DNA from: Ignavibacteriales bacterium | Lineage (GTDB): Bacteria > Bacteroidota > Ignavibacteria > Ignavibacteriales > Melioribacteraceae | Assembly (NCBI GenBank): GCA_016929735.1 | Contig: JAFGID010000107.1 | Span: 1-6,248, forward strand | DNA length: 6,248 nt | Direction of reading: 5' to 3' | Part shown: one piece after another, positions 1 through 6,248 of the stretch | How the letters are laid out: every line of letters starts with the position of its first letter | Numbering within the stretch: position 1 is the stretch's first letter | Position numbers and translations under genes: made by a program | Notes under the pieces: generated by a model | Database searches by the model: none | Seen by the model: only the letters and a program-made list of their open reading frames with translations | Told to the model about the DNA's origin: nothing

Positions 1-489
1 ACAACAGCGGGTTCAGATATTGTTGCAGCGATATTACATAGGAGATATGGTATTAAACCGGGACAAGCAATTATATTAACAGATTTAGTTGTAATTAGTC
101 TTGCAGGAGTAATAATCTATTTGAAGGATCTTTCACCTGACAGACCGGCAATCTCATTAACTCTATATGCAATATTTCTGTTGTTTGTTTCAGCAAAACT
201 TATAGACGTAATAATTGACGGATTCGATTATGCACGCGCAGTATATATTATTTCCGATAAGTACAAAGAAATTACTGATAAAATTATGAATGATTTCAGT
301 CGTGGTGCTACAGCAATAAAATCACGTGGCCTTTATAAGGATGTCGAAAGAGAAGTTATTATGACTGTTGTAACCATAAAGGAGTTACCATCTCTAACAG
401 AACTTGTAAAAGAAATAGATCCATCAGCATTTATGATAATCAACAATGTTCACGAAGTTTTAGGCGAGGGATTTAGACGGAGAATTTGA
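1..489 (+). CDS. YitT family membrane protein with C-terminal DUF2179 domain, 5'-partial
   Basis: The reading frame is open from base 1 with no start in view, so the gene begins upstream and only the last 162 residues are seen. YitT proteins are usually about 280-290 residues, so over 100 are missing. The visible part opens with TTAGSDIVA, matching the conserved TGGTDIIA-like motif of the DUF161/YitT membrane domain. Hydrophobic segments follow at visible residues 23-40 and 50-66. The segment FVSAKLIDVIIDGFDYARA (62-80) is the usual junction before the soluble part. The C-terminal DUF2179 domain (about 100-160) shows the typical RGAT..KSRGLY.D stretch and ends in DPSAFMIINNVHEVLGEGF, the family's most recognisable signature. 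YitT proteins are inner-membrane proteins whose substrate and role are not established; transport has been suggested. A TTG codon at 121 is not the real start, because homology continues in frame upstream of it. The gene converges on the mrr-like gene, with 48 bp between the two stops. Confidence 0.9.
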   Translation, partial: TTAGSDIVAAILHRRYGIKPGQAIILTDLVVISLAGVIIYLKDLSPDRPAISLTLYAIFLLFVSAKLIDVIIDGFDYARAVYIISDKYKEITDKIMNDFSRGATAIKSRGLYKDVEREVIMTVVTIKELPSLTELVKEIDPSAFMIINNVHEVLGEGFRRRI

Positions 490-537
490 TATCATTTGAA
501 ATATTAGGAAAAAAGATGATTTTAAAAAATCTTATGT

Positions 538-1446
538 TTATTCCTCACCAAAATAATCCAAGTCAATTTTTTTAATTTGATAATTAGATACATTAGATAC
601 AGCCAAGTCAAAATCGAGCATATATTCGGCTAATTGTTCACCATCAATGAGAACGATTTTTATTTCGTTTTTTGGATTATATTCAGTTGCATCTTTTGAA
701 AAATAAGAGGTAGTAATAAAAATTCCTTTCTTTGCACCCTGCCCTGCTAATGCACCGACAAATTTTTGTAACTCGGGACGACCCACCACTCCCTCCCATC
801 TTTTTGCTTGAATGTAAATCACATCCAAACCTAGTTTATCTTCTTTTATAATTCCGTCAATACCTTCATCACCGCTTTTTCCTACCGATTTGCCTGCATC
901 AGCAACAGAGCCACCGTATCCCATTTTGACCAATAAATCAACAACTAATTTTTCAAAAGCAGATGGTATCATTTTTTTTATTTTTGATAATAATTCTTGT
1001 GCTATTGATTTTCTAATTTTTTGATAATAGTTTTCTAAATTTTCTTCTGGTGTTAACTCGTTGTTATTATCAATTTCTGTTTCATCTTTATTGGTATTAT
1101 CTTTAGGTTTGAAATGTTCGATATATCCTGGATATGCTTTAAGTAATTGAATATTGATTTCTGATGGATTTGTTTTTAATAATTCTAAGCCTTGGGTGGT
1201 AATGATATAATGTGAACGTTTTGTGTTTTCCACTAAGCCCGCCATTTTTAGGTGAGCCTTTGCCCAATAAACACGATTGTAAAATCTATATTGAGCACCG
1301 CTTGGTAACAATTCAGATAAATCCTCATCAGTAAGATTAAATTCTTTACCAAGATATTCAATTGTCTCACTAATCGAATGTTCTTTTCCATCGCCACAAA
1401 ATTTTAATAATGGTAACATCAAAGTTTGAAAATCTGGAATAGCCAT
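538..1446 (-). CDS. Mrr-type restriction endonuclease (winged-helix N-domain plus PD-(D/E)xK nuclease)
   Basis: The 302-residue product is a typical length for stand-alone Mrr-like enzymes. The N-terminal region (about 5-95) looks like the Mrr N-terminal winged-helix domain, with YNRVYWAKAHLKMAGLV and the wing-like RSHYIITTQGLELL. A polar, Asn/Glu-rich linker covers about 113-140. The C-terminal catalytic domain runs from about 155 to 285. It begins at PSAFEKLVVDLLVKMGYGG, carries GDEGIDG (192-198) and YIQAKRW (211-217), and continues into GRPELQKFVGAL and KKGIFITTSYFS. The predicted active site is Asp197, Gln213 and Lys215, the D..QxK variant normal for Mrr, so the enzyme looks intact. Mrr-family proteins are known type IV, modification-dependent cytoplasmic nucleases that cut DNA bearing foreign methylation. 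No methyltransferase or specificity gene lies nearby, which fits that class. The ATG is supported by GAGG at 1455-1452, five bases upstream. The preceding transporter gene is separated by a terminator-like hairpin. The target modification cannot be read from sequence. Confidence 0.9.
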   Translation of the reverse strand: MAIPDFQTLMLPLLKFCGDGKEHSISETIEYLGKEFNLTDEDLSELLPSGAQYRFYNRVYWAKAHLKMAGLVENTKRSHYIITTQGLELLKTNPSEINIQLLKAYPGYIEHFKPKDNTNKDETEIDNNNELTPEENLENYYQKIRKSIAQELLSKIKKMIPSAFEKLVVDLLVKMGYGGSVADAGKSVGKSGDEGIDGIIKEDKLGLDVIYIQAKRWEGVVGRPELQKFVGALAGQGAKKGIFITTSYFSKDATEYNPKNEIKIVLIDGEQLAEYMLDFDLAVSNVSNYQIKKIDLDYFGEE

Positions 1447-1465
1447 AATAACCTCAATTATTTTT

Positions 1466-1502
1466 AAATAAAATCAACTATGGGGCTAACCCCATAGTTG
1501 AT
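1466..1502 (-). terminator. Intrinsic terminator after the MFS transporter gene
   Basis: A perfect 13-bp inverted repeat (ATCAACTATGGGG at 1473-1485 and its complement at 1490-1502) encloses a 4-base loop. Four G:C pairs close the loop. Read on the minus strand, the stem is followed directly by TTTATTT (1472-1466). It lies 11 bases after the transporter stop codon. This is the standard layout of a Rho-independent terminator for the transporter, and perhaps for the whole comEC-transporter unit. It also sits only 26 bases before the mrr-like start codon, so it could instead act as an attenuator of read-through into that gene. The T run is broken by one A, so efficiency is uncertain. Confidence 0.72.
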
Positions 1503-1513
1503 ATATATTAAAT

Positions 1514-3154
1514 TTATCCTTCGTGTTTCGTCTTAAACCCTTTCACCATCCAGTTCTTTGCGAGTATTAATGCTATTGGAGTAATAACGGCAATACAACC
1601 ATAAATTAGCCACATAAATTCTGTGTTCATTGTAGATGGATCAGCATCAAGCGGACAATATTTCATCAAGAACCAACCTGAATAGAAACCAGTAATAACT
1701 TTAGTTAAGAACCACGGGAATTGCCCAACACCCATATAAAGTCCGGTCATATTTTTGGGTGCAACTTCTGCTATCCATTGTAAAAATCTTGGTTGCCACA
1801 TCGCTTCACCAATTGTCATCAATAAAATATAAAGCAAGAATAAATACATATTTGGTCCAATTACTAACAAGAAAGTTGGCAGTGCCATTACAAATGTACC
1901 GTAAATCATCATTTTATAAACATTAGCACGAGCAGTCAAACCTGCAACGATTGGTGCAAGGATAAATATTAAAACCGGATTTACGTTTGAAAATACCTCA
2001 AAATAATCACTTACTACAGAACCGGCAAATGCTCTCTTTAAATAGTATGGAATCGTCAACCAGTTGTGTGCAAATAATGTTTGAACAGGAATAAGAATAA
2101 ATACAAAGAAAGTAAATCTCTTATCCCTGAATGGGTGATATGATCTCTGTCTAACATAATCAATAAATGTAATTAATATTCCCAAGCCTCCAAGGACAAG
2201 GAATAAATCAATAGTTAAATTTAATCCAAATAAATCTACATTGAAAATTTGATTAATTGAATTTTCAAATCCCAATCCTGAGAATAAGAATAATACAATA
2301 CTAATAATTAAAAATATTAAAGTAGATAAAATCTTCACTTTCTCCTTTGGTTTTACTTCTTCCTCTTTTTCTTTTTCCTTACCACTTTCTTCATTTATTT
2401 TATCTGTTTCTTCTTTGACCTTCTTAACAGCTGCCTCGTCATTCTTTCTACTCAATAAAAATATTGTACACATAAGAGCAATAAAAGTAATACCAACATA
2501 AATCCAAAAAACTGCAGTTAATCCATTAGGAGGAAAAACATCTTCAAAACTTTGGCGAGTTAATGATGAAATAAAACCGGATAAAAATGCCCCAAGATTC
2601 ATTAATCCATAAATAGCAGCGTAACCCATTGCGGCAGTTTTAGGGGTGGTATATCTTCTGACACCAGCATAAGCAGCCGGTTGATACAAACCATAAGCTA
2701 CAACAATAAATAATAAACCTGAAATCATTGTAAAGAACATTGGCGACCATAGTCCACCTGTAAGGCCAAGGGAGCCAGATAATGCAATCAAAGTGCGACC
2801 CCCCAAGAAGATTAAAAATGCCAATCTAAGAGAATTACGAACTCCTATCTTATCAGCGAAGCCACCAAATAATAACATTGCAAGTGTAATTCCACCAGTA
2901 ACAAAACTGTAGACCAATCCTGATTCCGTGTCAAGCAACCCAACGTTCTCCGAGCCGTATGTTCCGAGAATGGTCAATATGCCAAAATAAACCAATCCTT
3001 CAAGAATGTAGGGGACATTAATACCCCACAATGCAGTTGGAGCTTTTGCAAAGGCAATGAAAGTCTGCCCTAATTCATGAAAAGCATCTGATATTACTTT
3101 CCCAAAAGACTTCTTTTCTTTTGTTGTTTTCTGTTTTTCGTTTTCTGAATTCAT
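1514..3154 (-). CDS. MFS transporter, POT/PTR2-like (divergent)
   Basis: This 546-residue integral membrane protein is a secondary transporter of the inner membrane. A charged cytoplasmic N-terminus (1-25) precedes about twelve hydrophobic segments. The MFS motif A between TM2 and TM3 is clear: GGFADKIGVRNS (97-108), with Asp101 and Arg106. TM6 ends near residue 235 and is followed by a very Lys/Glu-rich linker (236-275) before TM7. Similarity to proton-dependent oligopeptide transporters is visible in the first helix (LEGLVYFGIL) and around TM10, where IGEAMWQPRFLQWIAEVAP (448-466) matches the GE..xSP.g....AP pattern. The POT proton-coupling motif ExxERFxYYG is not intact: only its second Glu (Glu52) remains, with Tyr49 and Gly53 at the other positions. 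The substrate is therefore open; peptides are one possibility. The ATG is preceded by GAGG (3163-3160) at five bases. The gene follows comEC by 47 bp and may share its transcript. Confidence 0.85.
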   Translation of the reverse strand: MNSENEKQKTTKEKKSFGKVISDAFHELGQTFIAFAKAPTALWGINVPYILEGLVYFGILTILGTYGSENVGLLDTESGLVYSFVTGGITLAMLLFGGFADKIGVRNSLRLAFLIFLGGRTLIALSGSLGLTGGLWSPMFFTMISGLLFIVVAYGLYQPAAYAGVRRYTTPKTAAMGYAAIYGLMNLGAFLSGFISSLTRQSFEDVFPPNGLTAVFWIYVGITFIALMCTIFLLSRKNDEAAVKKVKEETDKINEESGKEKEKEEEVKPKEKVKILSTLIFLIISIVLFLFSGLGFENSINQIFNVDLFGLNLTIDLFLVLGGLGILITFIDYVRQRSYHPFRDKRFTFFVFILIPVQTLFAHNWLTIPYYLKRAFAGSVVSDYFEVFSNVNPVLIFILAPIVAGLTARANVYKMMIYGTFVMALPTFLLVIGPNMYLFLLYILLMTIGEAMWQPRFLQWIAEVAPKNMTGLYMGVGQFPWFLTKVITGFYSGWFLMKYCPLDADPSTMNTEFMWLIYGCIAVITPIALILAKNWMVKGFKTKHEG

Positions 3155-3201
3155 TTTAACCTCAGTGAATAAATATTTTATTTAATAATTCAAATTTAAT
3201 T

Positions 3202-5607
3202 TTATTTCAGATTTTTCCAATCAGTTATTTCAATATTTTCGCCATCTGAAACATAAATTATTGCACCCTCAAGGTCTGTCCTTTTTATGTGAATTTTATT
3301 GTATTCCAATAATTGGAGTACATCAGGTGAAGGATGACCAAAACGATTATCTATGCCTGCACTGATAATTGCATGTTGAGGTGAAACAGTTTTTATAAAT
3401 TCTGGGCAACTGCTTCCTTTACTTCCGTGATGACCAAGTTTTAATACATTCGATTTTAAGAATCCCCTATAAAAATTAATCAAATATCTTTCTGCTTTAT
3501 GTCCAATATCACCAGTAAATAAGAACGAAGTTTCTCCATATACTATTTTGTGAACTCCGCTACCTTCATTTTTATCTGGCAATAAATATTTCATATACAA
3601 TGAATCATTTAAGCAATAAACTCTACAACTTCCAATTGTCATTGTATCTTTTGTATGATAACTTATTTCAACATTATGCTCTTTCAATAATGCTTCAAAT
3701 ACAATGTCAATAAATGAGTTCGAATCTAAAGATGGTTTATAAATTTTATCAACCAGATTCTTTTCAATCAAAGAGATATAACCATTCAAATGGTCAGCAT
3801 CGAGATGGGTTATAATTCCATAATTTATTCTATCAATTTTTAAATATTGAAGCAACGGAGCAATTACAAATTTCCCATTGTCAAAATATTCATTTGCATT
3901 TCCCCCATCAATTAGTGCTGTTTCGTTATTCGGAAATTTAATTAATATTGCATCCCCCTGCCCTACATCAATCGCCATAACAGATAATTTCCCATCGGGT
4001 AATAATTGCTTGTCATCAAATGTTGAAAAGACAAAAAATATACTTGTTACAATTATTAACAAAATAAACTTAGGTTTAACGGATTTGAATTTATGCAAAT
4101 AATAAACCATAAAGATTAGGCAGGAGTAGAATAATATACTATCAAAAACAGAAAAATTGGATATTGGAATGTATGAAAAATTATTGCCCCCCATAAATGA
4201 TACAATGGAATATAACAGATTTGAAAATAAATTATTTGCACTTGCAAATGTAACTGCAATGAATGAGGAAAAAATATTTGTCAGAATTGTTACAATTCCC
4301 ACTGCTATAATAATTCCAATCAAGGGAATTACAATTATATTTGCAAAAAGTGACACTACCGATAATTTGCCAAAATAAATTAAAGTAAAAGGCATAGTTC
4401 CTATTTGTGCAGAAAATGATATCGCAGAAAAAAGCAGTATCTTCTTAAGGATAGAACTTCTAATTTTTGATTCTTTAATAATTTTTCTAAATTTTGGATA
4501 CAACCATATTATTGAAAATACAGCGGAAAATGACAATTGAAATCCAGGTTTGAATAAAGCTGTAGGTTCAAGCAATAATATAATCAATCCCGCCAGAGCG
4601 AGTGCGTTGTAACTGTTATAACTCCTGATAGTCAAATAAGATGAAAGTAGAACAACTGTCATAATCGTAGCACGGAAAACCGATGGTGGTGCACCTGTTA
4701 AAAACATGAAAAATATTACGCCGAGCATTGTAAGAATAAATCTCAGGATAATATTAGTCCTCCCAAAAAGAAAAAGAAAAATCAAGACAATATAGCCAAC
4801 GTGCAACCCGGATACTGCAAGAACGTGAACAACTCCCGCATTAACAAACTGGTCTTTTACCTCATAATCAATATCCGTTCTGTCTGCAAGTATCAATCCT
4901 CGCAAGAGAGCGGATGTTTCCTTAGTGTGATATTTCTCAATCAGATTGTCAATAGCTTTGCGGGTTGATAAAATAATATTAGGAAATAACTTAGCATCAT
5001 CATCCAAGATTTTAATACTATCAATTGCCTCTGTTACAAATAATGCAGAAATTCCAATTGATTCCAAATATTTCTGATAATCGAATTCACCTGGATTCCT
5101 TTGCTCTCTTCCCTGATAAATTGTTCCACTTAATTCAAGATAATTTCCAATCTTTAGTTTATTATAAAATTGTGCAAGTTTTGATTTATCGGTATTTCTC
5201 AGTTTACATAAAAACTTATTTTTCAAATAAATTCTATTCAAATTAATATCAAGTGAATCTACATTTAAATGAACAACAAATTGATATTCTTTTTGCAGTT
5301 GGATTTGAGAAATCTTGCCATATATTGTAGCATTTTTAATTCTTGCCTCCTCAAATGGATAGTAAGGTACATTTTGCATATTGATGGATAAATACAAACA
5401 TCCAATTATTATTAGTAAAATAAACTGAGCGATGTTAAAAAATAATTTTATCTTCAAGAATTTTCTTGATTTGTAAAGTATAAACAAGGTTAATAATAAA
5501 ACTAACCCGGTTAAAATGAGAAATGAAACATTGAGAAAAAAAAGTTGGCGAATTATCAAACCAATGCAAAATAAAATAACTAATTTTATCAGTGGAAAAT
5601 TTCTCAA
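3202..5607 (-). CDS. comEC: ComEC/Rec2 family DNA internalization protein
   Basis: The 801-residue protein has the full three-part ComEC layout. The N-terminus contains hydrophobic helices (about 7-45 and 58-75). Next comes the DUF4131 soluble domain (about 85-200), ending in NPGEFDYQKYLESIGI. The polytopic Competence domain (about 228-525) carries the hallmark AGVVHVLAVSGLHVG (257-271), plus TGAPPSVFRA and FKPGFQLSFSAV. The C-terminal metallo-beta-lactamase-like domain (about 540-790) has DVGQGD (547-552), HLDADH (601-606), TGD (698-700), GHHG (725-728) and FGHPS (756-760). ComEC forms the inner-membrane channel that imports single-stranded DNA during natural transformation. The MBL-like domain is thought to degrade the non-transported strand. 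The start is TTG: an in-frame stop lies 33 bases upstream, the next Met is residue 77 inside the fold, and GGAG stands 8 bases before the TTG. The first four bases overlap the upstream metalloenzyme gene. No other competence gene is in the window, so competence itself is inferred, not shown. Confidence 0.95.
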   Translation of the reverse strand: MRNFPLIKLVILFCIGLIIRQLFFLNVSFLILTGLVLLLTLFILYKSRKFLKIKLFFNIAQFILLIIIGCLYLSINMQNVPYYPFEEARIKNATIYGKISQIQLQKEYQFVVHLNVDSLDINLNRIYLKNKFLCKLRNTDKSKLAQFYNKLKIGNYLELSGTIYQGREQRNPGEFDYQKYLESIGISALFVTEAIDSIKILDDDAKLFPNIILSTRKAIDNLIEKYHTKETSALLRGLILADRTDIDYEVKDQFVNAGVVHVLAVSGLHVGYIVLIFLFLFGRTNIILRFILTMLGVIFFMFLTGAPPSVFRATIMTVVLLSSYLTIRSYNSYNALALAGLIILLLEPTALFKPGFQLSFSAVFSIIWLYPKFRKIIKESKIRSSILKKILLFSAISFSAQIGTMPFTLIYFGKLSVVSLFANIIVIPLIGIIIAVGIVTILTNIFSSFIAVTFASANNLFSNLLYSIVSFMGGNNFSYIPISNFSVFDSILFYSCLIFMVYYLHKFKSVKPKFILLIIVTSIFFVFSTFDDKQLLPDGKLSVMAIDVGQGDAILIKFPNNETALIDGGNANEYFDNGKFVIAPLLQYLKIDRINYGIITHLDADHLNGYISLIEKNLVDKIYKPSLDSNSFIDIVFEALLKEHNVEISYHTKDTMTIGSCRVYCLNDSLYMKYLLPDKNEGSGVHKIVYGETSFLFTGDIGHKAERYLINFYRGFLKSNVLKLGHHGSKGSSCPEFIKTVSPQHAIISAGIDNRFGHPSPDVLQLLEYNKIHIKRTDLEGAIIYVSDGENIEITDWKNLK

Positions 5608-6248
5608 TTGAGCAACTCCAAAATTGCAGGTTTAATATTAGATAAATCTTTTATCTTTTCAGATAATTCTTTCGCATTTGCACCGGCAGTAATACAGATT
5701 GACGGATTGGTAGTATGGCTTTTAATACAAATATCCTCAAAATTTCCGTGGTCAGAACAAATTACAAGTGTAATTTTCTTCGGTAATTTTGACAAAACCG
5801 AATAAATAAATTCATCAAATTTTTTAATAATAAATTCAAAATCCTCAGCATTACGACCGTGCCCCAAATGGTCAGTTAGAAAAAATTCATATATAGTGAT
5901 ATTATTTTTCTTCGCCAATTTAATTAATCTTTTTGCTGCCCTCTTTGGCGAAATTCGAGGCAATCTATATCCCAATTTTTCAAACCAATAAGAATTATCA
6001 ATATCAGCACTTAATGCTTTTCGCTTTTTTAAATCATTATAATTGTTTAATCGGACACCACTCATTATACAACTCAATGTTGTAACGCTTAACCTTTGCC
6101 TGCCGGAATTTACATAATCGAAAAATGTTTGAGGATATGCATTAGCAAATGTTACTTTCTGTCCTCTTTTCAAAAATTCGTAAAATATATTTTTCTCTTT
6201 CAAAATTGGTAATAATTGCGAATGTGGATGAGGTCCAAAGTGAAAACC
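5604..6248 (-). CDS. Alkaline-phosphatase-superfamily metalloenzyme, 5'-partial
   Basis: The frame is open to the window edge, so the start lies beyond 6248 and 214 C-terminal residues are visible. A TTG at 6203 is not the start, because conserved sequence continues upstream of it (GFHFGPHPHSQLLPI). The protein resembles the phosphoglycerate mutase/phosphopentomutase-like branch of the alkaline phosphatase superfamily. This shows in RGQKVTFANAYP near the N-terminal side and then three metal-site motifs: DHLGHGR (visible 126-132), SDHGNFED (165-172) and SHTTNP (177-182). By analogy with cofactor-independent phosphoglycerate mutase, Asp126, His130, Asp166, His167 and His178 would bind two divalent metal ions. 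The N-terminal metal Asp and the Ser/Thr nucleophile must lie upstream and cannot be checked. The GPHP and FANAYP signatures recall uncharacterised 'metalloenzyme' proteins of about 280-300 residues rather than true phosphoglycerate mutase. The reaction is unknown; phosphate ester transfer or hydrolysis is the family expectation. The stop codon overlaps the comEC start by 4 bp, so the two are in one operon. Confidence 0.82.
   Translation of the reverse strand, partial: GFHFGPHPHSQLLPILKEKNIFYEFLKRGQKVTFANAYPQTFFDYVNSGRQRLSVTTLSCIMSGVRLNNYNDLKKRKALSADIDNSYWFEKLGYRLPRISPKRAAKRLIKLAKKNNITIYEFFLTDHLGHGRNAEDFEFIIKKFDEFIYSVLSKLPKKITLVICSDHGNFEDICIKSHTTNPSICITAGANAKELSEKIKDLSNIKPAILELLN
5616..5619 (-). 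promoter_or_regulatory. Ribosome binding site deciding the comEC TTG start
   Basis: On the minus strand GGAG lies 8 bases before TTG at 5607-5605, inside the last codons of the upstream metalloenzyme gene. Together with the in-frame TAA just upstream and the absence of any other start before residue 77, it supports the TTG as the comEC start. It also suggests translational coupling through the TTGA overlap. Confidence 0.6.

Noticed and set aside
513..533. Possible bidirectional terminator between the convergent yitT and mrr genes (AAGAT...ATCTT)
   Set aside because: The stem is only five A/T-rich pairs with almost no G:C content; too weak to call against the AT-rich background.
538..3154. 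Defence island or mobile element around the mrr-like gene
   Set aside because: No integrase, transposase, toxin-antitoxin, methyltransferase, direct repeats or tRNA are visible; the flanking genes are ordinary membrane-protein genes.
3155..3201. Promoter for the transporter gene in the comEC-transporter gap
   Set aside because: The gap is AT-rich, but I could not find a -35/-10 pair with proper spacing nor a Bacteroidetes-type TTTG/TAnnTTTG pair.
3878..4378. Short plus-strand open frames (3878-4102 and 4157-4378)
   Set aside because: They lie antisense inside comEC, which has strong family motifs across the same bases; they are shadows with no recognisable domain.
5025..5246. Plus-strand 73-residue open frame
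   Set aside because: Antisense to the DUF4131 region of comEC; composition follows the coding strand and no motif is present.
5608..5805. Plus-strand 65-residue open frame
   Set aside because: Antisense to the metal-binding C-terminus of the metalloenzyme gene, which clearly is the real gene.

Overview
This is an AT-rich stretch of an ordinary-looking bacterial chromosome. It carries five protein-coding genes, two of them cut by the window edges, packed with less than 70 bp between neighbours. I see no tRNA, rRNA, CRISPR array, insertion sequence or phage gene. Codon choice leans to A/T-ending codons and the proteins are rich in Lys, Ile and Asn. Purine-rich Shine-Dalgarno-like sequences stand before three starts (GAGG for two genes, GGAG for one). 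My tentative placement is an AT-rich member of the Bacteroidota/Ignavibacteria-Kapabacteria neighbourhood. This rests on general impression only, because no phylogenetic marker is present, and Shine-Dalgarno use would be untypical of classic Bacteroidetes.

Layout. Positions 1-489 (+) hold the C-terminal part of a YitT-family membrane protein (membrane segments plus a DUF2179 domain). It converges on a minus-strand gene at 538-1446 that encodes a stand-alone Mrr-type restriction endonuclease with an intact catalytic motif. A perfect 13-bp hairpin followed by a T-rich run (1466-1502) separates this gene from the next minus-strand gene, a 12-TM-type MFS transporter related to the POT/PTR2 peptide transporters (1514-3154). 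Upstream of that lie a full-length ComEC/Rec2 DNA-uptake channel protein (3202-5607) and the C-terminal 214 residues of an alkaline-phosphatase-superfamily metalloenzyme (5604 to beyond 6248).

Transcription units. The metalloenzyme and comEC overlap by 4 bp (TTGA) and are almost certainly co-transcribed and translationally coupled. The transporter follows comEC after 47 bp and may belong to the same unit, which would end at the hairpin. The mrr-like gene comes directly after this terminator with only about 26 nt of leader. Its own promoter must therefore overlap the hairpin or the transporter tail, or it is fed by read-through.

Functionally, the window places a DNA-import gene and a DNA-restriction gene within 2 kb of each other, but nothing in the sequence ties them into one system. 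I find no clearly novel system here. The points most worth a second look are the degenerate proton-coupling motif in the POT-like transporter, the solo Mrr nuclease behind a terminator, and the metalloenzyme-comEC overlap.
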